64,000 nt of DNA from Paracyclopina nana (lineage: Eukaryota; Arthropoda; Copepoda; Cyclopoida; Cyclopettidae): positions 5,766,001-5,830,000 of the forward strand of contig JAGUCH010000005.1 in assembly GCA_019096065.1 (NCBI GenBank). Direction: 5' to 3'. Below the pieces are notes generated by a model, which did no database searches, had not been told where the DNA came from, and saw only the letters and a list, made by a program, of their open reading frames with translations. Position 1 is the first letter of the stretch. Each line of letters begins with the position of its first letter. The position numbers and the translations under genes were made by a program. Positions 39,601 through 51,279 of this stretch are shown piece after piece.

Positions 39601-42158
39601 ACAAGAAGTGGCTCTTTTAGCTATTTAAGCTATTTGGCATTTTTGACTGCCGAATGGCGAAAATGGATCTGTTTAAGCCTTGTAATGAGGTTCATCAATT
39701 CTAAAATCAAAGAGATTTAGTTTAAGCATTTTTTACTCCAGCTCTCAAGATGGCGCCACCATCGAGGTGGCAAAAAATACCAGATGTGGCTTTTTCTGTT
39801 TTTGGCATTTTTGGAGGCCAAATGGCAAATTTTGATCAGTCTTGTCAAGCCTGTCAAGAAGGTTAGCATAATAAAATACTAAAATTATGGCGTGGGGAAG
39901 CAAAATGCTTAAAGTTGCGTGTTTGGCTTTTTTTGAAACGCAATATCCATCCTAAAACGAGTTGCAGCTCCATCTAGCGGATTGCAGTGTTTTGCTCTCA
40001 AAAAATACAGCTCGTTTTACATGTATTGCACATACTGTCGCATTCCTGTGGGCGTTGCCGATAAAAGTACCATACACATGTCTTGTCATTGGTAATAGCA
40101 GAAAAGCAATCTGACTAACCGTAGGGTTGTGATATGGTACAAAAGGCGTAGTCCAAGTCATAAATATCTGGCTTGAAAACAAATGCCAACTGGAGTGAAA
40201 ATACATTGACGACAGTACGAGAATACGGTTGACTGCTCATATTTGACCGCAATCTTTCCTCCTAGAGAACGACTACAAATACGACTACTTCCTTGTCGGC
40301 TTTTTAGGCCAGTTATCTCACACTTGAAAAGGCTCACATAAAGGTGGCGGCAGCCTTTATGTAATGGAAAATTCTTTTGAGGAAAGCAAGAGGAAGAAAT
40401 CATCGGCTTACTGCGATTAGGGATTCGGCGGGTAGTTTCTTCATTGACGTGATTGTCATGGAAACGTTTACGAGAACCACAGAGCTGGAGCGGGCTGCAA
40501 GTAACATAACGTAAGCATTATGTGGTGTTCATCTACTGATGGCAGACATCATCGGTCAAAACTGAAACTACAAAGAATGTAGCATACTTGCTATAATAAT
40601 TTTTTCTTTTTATACACAAAATGTCAATTTAAGACCAAAATTCATTAATTAATTTAATGAATTTACTCGATTGTCTTTCCTTTTTTCAGTTCCCAAAACT
40701 GGCTACAAAGAGCAAACGAGAAAAATTGATGTCCATCAAATCATCCAGATTTCATAAATGTTGTGAACTGTGTACTAGGCTCAGTGGGTAGTAAAAAAGC
40801 TATAACTTAACCTGGAGACGAAGGTGGCTTTTCTCGTTTGTCATAATGCTGAACATTGAGGAGATGATCAAGAATCTCTTTGTCGCTCATTTCATGGTAT
40901 CTCCACCATTTCCAGCCCGTTCGCGGGGGCATAAAACCCCCGTGTGGAAAAGGGGAATTCTTGTCCATTTTCTCGTAAGGATGATCATCATTGTGTTCTT
41001 GCTGCTGCTGCTGCCTGCTCGGTGATAAAGTGGTCGAGAAATAGGAGCCGAAAACACCACCATCATTATCAAATTGCTTCCTGCAAAAAGAGTCAACTGT
41101 ATATTAACAAGACCAGTCCCTACAATGTGGTATATTAATTATGAGAGCTTGGTAGATGAAGATGCATAGCCAGAAGTGATCGGTTACGTAATAACTTTCT
41201 GCATGACCACACATGATCTAGCTTCTTCTTCTGTATTTTTGTTGAGAGATCTCAAGTTGTACTCAACGGAAACGCGGCCGTCGCGGATACATTAATGCAA
41301 TAATAATGGATGTGTGTTTTGTCATGTACCAATTATAATATGTAGTATACCAGAGTATATTATTGTCGTAAAAAGGGTATATTCATTTCTAACTGTGGAA
41401 ATTCACTTCATGATGTGGGGAAAGCTTTTGCGTTTTGGATACATGAAATGTATCATACATTTTTCAGCCATTGTATTGGCATGTTGTATTCCCAGATGTA
41501 TCATACATCAAATACACTTCATTATTTGCAGGAGAATTTTCACCCTGCTTCCCATGCAGATTACTAACTTGATACCTAGTATATTATGTGATACAGGGGA
41601 TCATGGAAGCAGAATAAATATGCACGCTTTTTGGCAACCCCAAAGTATGCATCATTAACAATCGCATCAAAAAATCAACTATGGCCACTGTGTTGTGCAG
41701 AGGTATCCCATATATGTATTGAGATCATCAACACTGCGCTGTACCAGGAGAAAATTGCACATTACTAATAATGCTTGGCTAAGCCAATTGAGCATTTATG
41801 CAGATTACTCTGTGACCTATGATTCATTATATGCTCCCCTCATTCGACACCATGTAGTAGTACATGCATAAAATACGAGGTGAGCAGCTAGATCACGAGT
41901 CTGGTTATTTCATTAGCAACTGCAAATCAAGGGAGCGTGATCCTTGGAATCATCATCAATTTTCCAAAAGCTTCACTTTTGTGTACTACATTTTCTTCCA
42001 TTTTTTAGCCAATGCAGCCAGTGACCTTTATTTTTGAAAAAATCCCAAATTAACCAGATTTCCAATATTATTTTTTTTTCAACTTACTGTGGCAAGCCAA
42101 GGGCAGGACAAAAAAGTAGGAATATCAAGGCAAAGCTGCAGAAGGTTGTTTTCGACAT
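36639..42158 (-). CDS. Orphan Cys-loop ligand-gated ion channel, probably anion type
   Basis: Nine exons join in frame to 561 codons: 42088-42158, 40812-41080, 40412-40494, 38837-39039, 38694-38776, 38487-38639, 37086-37573, 36826-37029, 36639-36770. Exon 1 is a signal peptide (MSKTTFCSFALIFLLFCPAL). The ligand-binding domain holds ILDHLLNVQHYDKREKPP, VNVSMTITS, WFDPRL, NNIWMPALHF and the Cys-loop CQGEPARFPFDDLRC with its 13-residue spacing. Then come GNYSCLEVGIHLGRDLG leading into TM1, the TM1-TM2 VPAR motif typical of chloride channels, TM3, a Gln-rich TM3-TM4 loop and TM4 (DRLCRVVFPLAYLVF). The TM2 lining (TILGVGTMLCYFSNNRW) departs strongly from GABA/glycine/GluCl channels, so ligand and selectivity are unknown. 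The intron after 38837 uses a GC donor. The start of exon 37573 is ambiguous by 3 bp. Confidence 0.85.
39573..39680. repeat. Dispersed GATGGCGCC repeat, copy 4 (partial)
   Basis: Starts gatggcgccactgg, has aaatacaagaagtggc and ttggcatttttgac, and lacks a recognisable right end. It lies in a channel-gene intron (39040-40411). Confidence 0.65.
39749..39981. repeat. Dispersed GATGGCGCC repeat, copy 5
   Basis: Starts gatggcgccaccatcgagg, has aaaataccagatgtggc and ttggcatttttgg, and ends cagctccatctagcgg. It is longer than copy 3 because of an internal insertion. Same channel-gene intron as copy 4. Confidence 0.75.
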
Positions 42159-43079
42159 TGCCCTGCTTTTGGTGTACGTGTTGTTGTGGTAGCTGTAGTA
42201 TTTTGGCACAAAAGTCAGATGAAAAGGCCACTTCTGTCACCTGGCACAAAAAGTCAAGACATTGTTGTAGTCTCCACGTGGATGTGTGTTGTATTAGCAG
42301 TGTGCTTTTACATCCTGCTCAGACGAGCTTCGCCCATCAATTGCGAGCTTTTCGCCTTCGCGCTCGCGTATTTGTACATACTTCTGCGTCTATACTGAGT
42401 ACTTAGCCCATGGTATATTCTGCGATGCTCAGCGTCGTCCCATCAAACCTGTCCCTTGGTATTATTAAGATTATTTAATTTCAGTCTCCATAAGAGAAAG
42501 CAGATAACCAAATTTTTTGGATTTCAAGCTGCTTTCTCTTTTGGTCACAATTGTCTGTTTTTTCAGACGGGCTAATATTAGGTATTTTTTCTTTGTCGAC
42601 TATTTGGCAAGTTGAACCGTAGGCCTCATTTAAAACTGGGAAAAGGAAACGTAAGCAGTAATAAAAAGTCGCAGAGAGCTTCTCTTATTCGCATTTCGAA
42701 CAAACCTATATTACGAGCTGGCTCTCCAGATTATTACAATGCTGTTTTGTAGAGCTTTTGCCAACCTGGATCACGTCAAGTGTAAGCCATTTTAAACCAA
42801 CGAAACAATGAGACGTACTATGAGATTTTGGTGCCCAAAAAGCTGCTTGAGAGGAAGTCAATTAAAAGGGAATTTACATTCAATTAAAAAAACTACGTCT
42901 CAGAGTTTGCTTTTAACATAGTACGTTTCATTTACTAAAGAGAGCAATTTCTTACAAAAATCTAGAATACATTGTTATGAGTGACCTCAGACTGGTTTTA
43001 CTTGGGCCAGTTTGGTATTTGTATTCAAACCTTGCCTCGAAAGAGCTAGGGCAAGCCACGTTTTTTGCTCCATGTAGTA
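42159..43079. other. Channel promoter side and transposon left flank
   Basis: No gene recognised. Contains a few short inverted repeats, such as gagaaagcag at about 42492 with ctgctttctc at about 42530. It ends at the TA next to the transposon left terminus. Confidence 0.4.
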
Positions 43080-43095
43080 CCCAGCGAACCCTTTT
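43080..43095 (+). repeat. Left terminal inverted repeat of CMC element
   Basis: Sixteen bases, CCCAGCGAACCCTTTT, preceded by TA. Identity to the right terminus stops after base 16. Confidence 0.92.
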
Positions 43096-43149
43096 TTGTT
43101 TTTAAACGAGACAAAAATCTGTCAAAAACTTGATGAAAAGTTCCCCTCC

Positions 43150-43400
43150 GAACGCGTTCCTTATTATTGTATCGGTAACAAGAAATCTATACGAAATTAG
43201 ATGTCGGAACACGTTTGACAAATGCAATAAAAGTCGATCAGAAATTAGTTATCTCGTATCAATTTTTCGCGATAATTAACGAGTTTCAAACTCGTTTCAA
43301 ATCATAAGAAACGCAAAAAATAACACGATAAAAACTCAATGATAAAAAACAGAGACATTTTAAAACATGTTTAAAATTAGATGAAAAATCCATCGTGTCG
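43150..43400. repeat. Left subterminal motif cluster
   Basis: Several direct and inverted copies of an (A)ACGAGTTT-like word, including aacgagtttcaaactcgtttcaaa near 43278-43301, and related acgtttgac and gaacgcgttc. CMC elements typically carry such subterminal repeats as transposase or accessory-protein binding sites. Binding here is inference. Confidence 0.55.
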
Positions 43401-43695
43401 CTCCCGCATTTTTAATTTTCGAAAAAATAAATTACGATTTTGTTTCAAAAGGCCGCATTTATTATCACATATTCAGCATTTGACATATTACTGATTAATT
43501 TTCTATCATATTAGAAAGCATATTTTTGAACTTAAGGTGCGACATTTCTGCTGTAGCGTCTTTTTATCGCATTTTCCTTTTTTTCACAAGACAAATTTGC
43601 AAATATGATACACATCGAGACATGTTAAATTATCATGCAGAGATTAATATTGATATTGAAAAGAAAACATTTGTAATTTCTCCATTCTGAACGAG

Positions 43696-46600
43696 TTATT
43701 TTCTTGCATCCTTTTCAGCCTGCTCCCTGGCATACTTCTCCACCATCTTCTTGTGTGCCTCGAGCAATCTTGCCTGCAACTCTTCAGGGGGAATATTGGC
43801 AAATCGGTTTGGCAAGGCATAGGGATCATCCGGGAGCTGTAAAGAAGAAATGTTTTCATGCATTTTGTTTTTGAAACGTCATTAGAAGCTTTTTTGAAAG
43901 AGTGCAGTTTGAAAGTTTGTAAATGTAGCGTGTTTTTGAAGAACTTTCTAATTTCGAATTTTTTGATGTTCTTTTTTGTAATTTGCAAATATGTTTGAAA
44001 AATGAGGATGGGCTTACAGGTGGGAGAGGCTGAGGTCTTCCATGCTCATCATAAGCACTAGCAATGACTTTCACTGGAGCGGATTTCTGTGAGCCGCGAG
44101 TTTGATAAGAGCTGGTGGATTGGTGTGAAGTGCTGGCGCTTGGAATGCAATCCGTATCAGTTGTTTGGACATGAAGATTTTCTGTTGAGATTCCATGAAC
44201 AACGATTGGAGTACCAAAACGATTAACTCCTTGCAAAGTTGATTGGCTCTGAGATGGCGGCGGCACATCCTTTGATTGCGGCGGCGGCGGCGGCAAATCC
44301 TTTGATTGCGGCGGTGGCGGCAAATCCTTTGATGGTTTTTGAGAGTAGCATCTTTGATCCTCATCAGACGACAATGTGACAGTTTCCACATTACGATCAA
44401 ATTCGGATGGCGACTCAGCTTCACCTTCCTCATCACTGCCCTTATCCCGTGGAGAAGCTTGTTCCTCATCTTCACCTTGATCAGAGGATTCATTGAGAGA
44501 TGCCATCGACACATTTTTGAGTTGCTCCTCTTCATCTGACTCGCTATCCGAACGAGTTCGCCTGGCAGAAGCTTCAACGTCGATGGGAAACTTATTCATC
44601 AAAGCCTCCATGTCCGAGATGTGATCATTGAGGACTTTCTTGTAAATTGACTTCAACTGAAACAAAGATTGAATTTAAGTACTATTGTCTGGCAAAAGTT
44701 TTTAAAACTTACGTCCGGCACGTTTCTGGGCTGATCAAATGTCAGCTTCGTCACATCCAAGCCATCGGCCTTAGCAGCAGCGATAATGCCCTGCATCACT
44801 TCGTATACACTGAAAACTTGTTTCGAAGTGTTTCCATGCCTCAACGTGTCAAACAAGACATCCTCGCTCTTGAACGGCTTTCCTGATGCCTCCCGATCTT
44901 CTCCAGTGCCACATTCAGCCCTGTCCTTCCTCAGCTTTGATCGGTACTCGGCTTTGTCATCCATTTCCACAGTGTTGGGAATCGCATGCTGCAGTTTAAC
45001 AAATTATAAAAATTGAACACGTTTGCAAATTAAATATTTTCTTACCACATTGTGAACGTAGAATTCGTTATCAACGTTGTGGAGAGCATCAATTGCAGCA
45101 TCTGGATTAGCACCTTCCGCAAAGGCAACCTCCAACATCTTGGTGCGAGCATTTGCAAAACGCGTTGCCATCACCTTGCGAACTCCTTCAAAGGAGCCGG
45201 CAAAAGTTTCTCCGCCCAGTTGCAAACTAGTGCGAACGAACGGAATGATGTCGGTCTTGATTATCTTTTCGAATGCATCTGGAACAATCCTTTTGTAGTA
45301 CAGAGTCTTCTTGGCACTGGAATGAGAAATGAGATATGAAACTAAATCGCGATTTGGAAATTAGTGCAGCTTAATTACTTTTTTGGGTGGCGCCACACAA
45401 GATGTGCCATGGCGAGCCTCGTTATCAAAACGTTAGTCAACGAAAAAGCAATCCGAACGTTAATTGAGCCTTTGCGAGACTCAAAATCATCTTTGAGCAG
45501 AGCGACAATCTTCGACTGCACATAATGAGACGACAGAAAGGCATCAAAAGCCACCCCCATGTAGTCAAATGGCAGAAAACGTCCTAGGATTCCACATGAT
45601 CTGGATGTCTTTTCAGCTGCATTTTCAGTGATGTTACTGATCTCACAGCGGATTCTTGCTTGCTCAATTGAGAAGTCCTCAATCGTCGTTTTAGTGGAAT
45701 TGATGGCATCCAAGATGCGCTGTTAAAGTTTAATTTGTTGAAATCAACATTTAGATTATGCAAAAATGACACTTACCGTGGTGCTGCTCTTCGTAGCTTT
45801 CGTAGCAAGGGCCTCCAAAACTTTTTGAATCTCGTTGGCAATGAGATCCTTGATAGTTTCCCGTAGCTCGACAAACTTAGGTTCCACAGCTTCCTCAACG
45901 GCGGCCTTCACAACAGCTTTGAACGGATCCGACTGAGCCCGATTACGTTCCAAATCCGTCACAAACGATCGAAGCTTGTTATCAAGCTGCTCTTCACTGA
46001 TAACTATCGCCTCAGTATAGGTAGCAGCAATGCCCTAAAGAAAAATGGGTTTGAATACTGATAACTTGAATAAACTTAAGAGATACTTACATAAGTCTTA
46101 GTCACCGGATCGTAGTTCACGATCTGCTGTTGACCTTCATTAAATGGAGGTAGCGGAAGGTCTTGCTGAACAATTTCAGGTCCGGTAGTTGAAGCTGTTG
46201 ATGGACCAGCCGATGTTTGAGGCAAATCTTCAACTGCAGCGAGCTGCTTTTGCAATGCCATCCTTTTGGCTGGCGACATTTTAGACGTTATCGTGTCTGA
46301 ATCAGATTCAGAAGTTTCTTCAACAATCCGTTTCCGAGTCTTGTCGGCAGATCTCTTCGACGCATCCTTTGACTTTGCCGCCACTTTGGACGGCGGCATC
46401 GCCTTTGATGTTGATGGCTGCGGCTCATTTAGAGCCTCTTTGCTAATTGACCCAGCATCCTTATCTTGTTTTTTGGAATCCTTTCCGCTCAGTCCCATTG
46501 TGCGTGATGTTCCAGGAGTTGGTGTGAAGAACGGATTATTGAGTAGCACACCACTTGGCGAAGTCTCCTGGAAATCCACACTGCTTAATCCGATGGAAAA

Positions 46601-47301
46601 GTAAGTTACATTGCTACGTACTTTTGCAGAGGGCGCAGATTGCACCACGGAGGAGCTTGGGATAGCTTTTTTGGCTCCTTTTCCTTTCGAACGAGTTTGA
46701 AAGTCTTCTTCAGAGTCTTCCTCATCTCCAGTCGTCTGAGGCAATTTGGAGACATCTTTGCTACGCGTGGAGATTTCCTTCCATCGTCGATACGTTATCT
46801 TGTTCGTGATTGGATCACGCTCTTCGTAACTCCAATCCTTCATCATTTTCTCCCCAAAGTTCTTGATAAGCATTGCCTTCAAGGACGACTTTTGTGGGTA
46901 GGGCAACGATTTCAATCGAGCATTCAAATCAACGAGCAAACTCTTCACTCGTCCTTTGCTAGTTCCTATTGAGATTGAAAGTTTAAATCCTAGTTTCTAT
47001 AAGCTCACGAAATATTCTTACCTTTCTCGACGCGGCAGAAAATTGACATCGCCTTTGGCGGTTGGGTCTCATCAAGCAAGAAGTTATTGATTTTTGCCCT
47101 GTTCTGCAGGGTGAGCTTCTTTTTTGGATCAAATCCAACAATGTCCTGCACTTTTCGCTCGTCAGCAAAAACATGATCCGACGGCAGCCATTGAAAGGGT
47201 TCGGCGTCCTTCAAGCAAACGTAGATAATGACGTCGTACGTTGTCGATGGAGTGTCAGGAGGCGTCTCGTCAACTTCGTTGGCCTTCTTCTTTGGTCCCA
47301 T
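43696..47301 (-). CDS. Transposon companion protein (second CMC gene), unknown function
   Basis: Eight exons, 47022-47301, 46091-46965, 45777-46034, 45379-45719, 45046-45316, 44713-44988, 44018-44656 and 43696-43836, join in frame to 1,026 codons. The start is ATG in MGPKKKANEVDE; the frame is also open upstream from a GTG, which I did not use. The N-terminal region is followed by VKSLLVDLNARLKSLPY and a Lys/Ser-rich linker. A Leu/Glu-rich helical block follows, then a globular-looking region (RSCGILGRFLPFDYMGVAFD and FVRTSLQLGGETFAGSFEG), an acidic Ser/Glu-rich stretch and a PPPP/QSKD repeat segment. I recognise no family. By position it is the analogue of the DNA-binding accessory gene of plant CACTA elements; that role is inference. 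Confidence 0.8.
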
Positions 47302-47715
47302 GGCTTCAATTGGGTTATTTTTGGGCAGATGCACTAGATTTTAGCAGATTTCGATTTTGAAACAAATTTGACGTCAGCTTTCGTCAATGGCGGACGACGC
47401 TCTGGGCCGTTGAGAAGCTTCTCGAATGTTCCGCCAAAAGAAGGCGGCGAGGGCAGTTTTGGCCGGCGGTGGCTGACAGTAAGGGCGCATCTAATTTTTA
47501 TCGCGTTTCTTAGTCGATCAGAAAACAAAGATATGTAAAATTAAAATACTAAATTTTGATTTTGTTCACTTAAATAGTTAGTTCATGTTATTTTAAATAA
47601 CAAATATTTTTCGACATATAATTTTTAATTTTTAATTTTTTTAAACGCCCCATCAGCCATTTGTACATGGCAACATCGACAACGTGGCTGCTGGTAATAA
47701 AACCCAATTGTGAAA
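47302..47715. promoter_or_regulatory. Bidirectional promoter region of CMC element
   Basis: The 414 bp between the divergent start codons must contain both promoters. It is AT-rich in its right half. No specific motif assigned. Confidence 0.5.
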
Positions 47716-50700
47716 ATGCCAAAAAAAAAGGCAAAAACGAAGCAAGCAGATGCTGCCAAGCAGGCACGATACCGCCTGCGAGCGTCCGAAGCTAATCGAA
47801 AACTACGTATGATTCAATATCGTTGTGCAGCAAAAGTGCGAGCATATCAACAGCAACTAGGAATCACAGATGAAATGTAAGCTGGAGCATAGAAAATTTG
47901 GTGAGGTCGTTTCTAATTTTATTTTGTTTGTAGGCTGAAAGACGAAAACTTCATGGGAGAGCATCCAGATATCTGTCCATTTATTCGTGAAGATCCAGAA
48001 ACAATTAAGGAATGCATTCGGCAATTGCGAAATACATCGTCATCGTCATCAGCCGATGTGGAAAGCAGTGACAGTGACAAAGTTGATGAGATTGTTGACG
48101 ATATGGAAAATCCAAACTTGGAGAGAAACAAACGACTGTTGAGAAAGAATTTGAAACGTAAATTGGAAGAGCTTGGTCCTATCGACCCAAACGATACAAC
48201 ACCTGAATTTGAAGATTCGCAAGTTGATGAAATTTTTCTCCAGTCTCAGCAAGAGGATGGCCAATCCTTTGATACTCCGACTTATGATGAGTTGATCGAG
48301 ATGCGAAATAAAAAGTGTAAATTGATGGCGGAAAACATCAAAGTCAATGATAACGAGTCCGACAATCCACAGCCATCAACATCCGGTCTCCAAAAGAGTG
48401 CCGACAAAGAGATGCCAAGCGTCAATTACCAGAGTGATGATAACGAGTTCGCAAATCCACAACCATCAACATCTGGTCTCCAAAAGAGTGCCGACAAAGA
48501 GATGCCAAGCGTCAATTACCAGAGTGATGATAACGAGTTCGCAAATCCACAACCATCAACATCTGGTCTCCAAAAGAGTGCCGACAAAGAGATGCCAAGC
48601 GTAATTAATGAAAATGATGCTTTCAACAGCTGTGATGAAGAGGTCACCTTCTATGAAGCTTCTGAAACGAGTTTTGAAGAAACAGACGAAATCTATTCAA
48701 AACGAGTTCCAATTCATTCCAGTCCTGGAGAGTTAGATTTCCTAGAAAATGAGCGATCTGATGAACTAACTGATCCCAATGAGGATTGTGACGATGAACC
48801 GGCAACGTTTCATGACCTTATTGCGTTACCAAATGTTGATGAAGAGGATGATGTTTTCTATGATGCACTCGAGGAAGTGCAAGAGGAGGGCGAGCAAGAC
48901 CCACGCGAGGATAATGCGATGTTTCAACATGGCATCAACTTGAGTGATTTTCGTGAAGCCTTGGAAAAAGAAAACGAGTTGCCAACAGTTAAAGAGCGTA
49001 ACCATGCATTATATGCGCGCTTCTTTTTCTTATCATCGATTCTGGCAGTTACCGATAGAGCGGCTAAAGCTTTTTGGAACTTCGCTCGCTCACTAAGTGA
49101 TAGGACATTGCTTTCATTTAAAGCTATAAAGGCAAGATTTACGAAAGTCATTCCGCCGGTCCATATGACATATGAGTTCTATGACACCCTGAAGAAGACA
49201 ACTCATCAATATCAAGGCACTAAATTCCCACGAAAAAGATTTCCTAGGCCTCGCTACCGTTTATTGTGTGAATGGTCCACCGTAGAAATGACCGAACTTT
49301 ACAAATTCTTTCGAAGTGTCCACAAGGATGATATTGTCAGTGAGTTTAATGGCAAGAAATTCGTGGACTTGTTTGTTGACGGAGTGCCCCTGGCAAAGTC
49401 CTCAGACTGCCAAATGAACGTGTTATGTGCTCGTTTTCTACCTTGTAGGAAAGTTTGGCCAGTCTCTATTCACGTGTACCGAAGAGGCCAGAGTACTGAC
49501 ATTGTTGAGCTATGTGCCAGAATACTCCAAGAATGTGCTGATAACGATTTTGTAGTGCGTAAGTTTATTGGAGATAGTCCTATGCGTGCCAAGATGAAAT
49601 GCCTTAAGCAACATAATGGGTACTGTAGCTGCGAATGGTGCTATTGCATTGGAAAATACCTCAAATTGGAGAAAAAAATGAGTTTTGATGCAGAAACAAT
49701 GAAGTACAAACGTCGTACCCATGAAGATTGGCTGAAAATAGCTGGTAAAATTGAATCTGCGCCAAATGACATTTCGGAACGAGATCAGTTCGGCATCAAA
49801 GGATATTCGCCGCTGCTACAACTCAACAACTTTGACATAATCCGCGACTTTGTACCCGATCCCATGCACAATATTTCGCTTGGGGTCGGTCGGGCTCTCT
49901 TGGGACTCATTATGGAAATCAATGGTGCGAAGGATATTGTGACAATGGCGGGAATTGAAATTGCAAAGGCGTTTGACAATCTTTGGATTCATCAAACAAT
50001 TCCACAAGAGTTCCCTCGGGTACCACGCTCAATTCGAAACAACTTCAAACATTTGAAGGCGAGCGAGTTTATTTCGATAATATGCTGTGGGTTCACCCAT
50101 ATGTACACAGCGTTAAAGCCGTTTGCATCAAAATCTGTCATAAAAACATGGCTCTACTTTGCATACATCGTCCATGGAGCATTGATGCCTGATCCAATAT
50201 TTGCACAAATCATGCCCGATTCTGTTGCTTATCGACTTCAGAAAGAGTTCTACCGATTGTTTGAGCAGAATTTTTCAAAGGCAAACTGCACATTCAACAT
50301 CCACACCTTTAGTCACCTGTTGGAAATAAGAAAAATCGGACCATTAAGTGATTACAGTGCAATGCCGTTCGAAAGCTATTTTAGCTACCTAAAAAAGATT
50401 ATCAAGCCATATACTCTTAGTTTTGCAAAAAGCTGTTTGATAAAGTCTTTCATCTGTAACATGAACGACCACTCTTGCCGGTACCAAGTGTCAGTAAAAG
50501 TGAACGGGCCAAAACGTACGATTAACAACATTGTATGCACAAGAGACGGTCTATTTTACTACATGTTTGATACTGATGGAGATTACTATGTATGCAACCA
50601 AATCATGACCAAAAAGTTCTTCACCCCTGAAGCTCCGCTATTGGATTGGGATTACGTTCACGTGAAGGTGCTCGACACCATTGATGAAGAGAATGTCAAG

Positions 50701-50784
50701 GTGCACAAGAAAAAAATACTTTGCAAAGCCATTTTGGCCGACAAGGTCTTGATTTCCGTACCAAACGATGTATACTTTACATAA
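47716..50784 (+). CDS. CMC-type DDE transposase
   Basis: Exon 47716-47876 (starts MPKKKAKTKQADAAKQARYR, very basic) joins across a 57-bp intron to 47934-50784, giving 1,003 codons. The N-terminal third is acidic and low-complexity, with three 30-residue repeats (48331-48600). The catalytic part has FVDGVPLAKS (Asp about 536), FIGDSPMRAKMKCLKQHNGY (Asp about 601) followed by the cysteine cluster CSCEWCYC, then RNNFKHLKASEF and MPFESYFSYLKK (Glu about 867). This order, with the HNGYC.C..C segment and the .NFKHLKASEF motif, matches CACTA/Tnp2-like and related animal transposases. The triad assignment is by motif position only. No internal stops, so probably functional. Confidence 0.85.
48331..48600 (+). 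repeat. Three 90-bp tandem repeats within transposase
   Basis: Units 48331-48420, 48421-48510 and 48511-48600. The second and third are virtually identical and the first diverges at its 5' end. Each encodes 30 residues with NPQPSTSGLQKSADKEMPS. The repeats lie in the disordered N-terminal region. Confidence 0.95.
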
Positions 50785-51039
50785 AAGGTCATTATGTCTT
50801 TTCAAACAAAATAATGTTAATTTCCTGAGCAGATAATATGTGTATTCAGGAGGTTGTATTTGCTGAAACATAATTGGAATATGTGTTGAATAAACATTTG
50901 TGAAAAGCAAAACAAATTGCATGCAAGTAGTTGTTGTAACAGCATTCAATTGAGTTATTTACAATATCTATATTCCATTTCATAGCATCAATTTTAAGAA
51001 ATTAGATAAAAATTATATATATATATGCGCTCTCAGGGT

Positions 51040-51230
51040 TGAATTTTAACATCGCGTTTCAAATTCGTTTGTAAAACATTTTAAATTAGATGGAAAAATA
51101 CGTTTCTCATAACTTGTTTGAAAAGATTTTTCGAACGAGTTTCCTGAAACTCGTTTGAGAAAACGTGTTTGCAAAGTGATTTCAAACTCGTTCATATCGG
51201 ATTTCATTGAGAAATCTAATGGGAAGCCGA
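51040..51230. repeat. Right subterminal motif cluster
   Basis: Copies of aaactcgtttg, cgaacgagtttcc, cgtttcaaattcgtttg and tttcaaactcgttc, the same word family as at the left end. Confidence 0.55.
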
Positions 51231-51263
51231 TATGGCCAAATTCAATGCTGGGAACAGCTGCCG

Positions 51264-51279
51264 AAAAGGGTTCGCTGGG
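51264..51279 (-). repeat. Right terminal inverted repeat of CMC element
   Basis: AAAAGGGTTCGCTGGG, the exact reverse complement of 43080-43095, followed by TA at 51280-51281. Confidence 0.92.

Larger units (their letters stand above)
43080..51279. mobile_element. Complete CMC-type (CACTA/Mirage/Chapaev) DNA transposon, 8,200 bp
   Basis: The terminal inverted repeat CCCAGCGAACCCTTTT (43080-43095) is matched perfectly by its reverse complement at 51264-51279. Both ends are flanked by TA (43078-43079 and 51280-51281), a 2-bp target duplication. Inside are two divergently transcribed genes without stops or frameshifts: the transposase (47716-50784, plus) and a companion protein (43696-47301, minus). 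The subterminal regions are rich in copies of an AAACGAGTTT/AAACTCGTTT-like motif. TA duplications are described for Mirage elements of the CMC superfamily; the transposase supports CMC, but placement inside it is inference. The intact genes and perfect ends suggest recent activity. Confidence 0.9.

Noticed and set aside
39952-40206. Exon reading LAFVFKPDIYDLDYAF as part of the channel ligand-binding domain
   Set aside because: It has splice-like ends but is out of phase with the following exon. Joining 40412-40494 directly to 38837-39039 keeps frame and matches family length.
47005-47334. Start of the transposon companion protein at 47334
   Set aside because: The codon there is GTG. The first ATG (47301) gives MGPKKK, parallel to the transposase start MPKKK.
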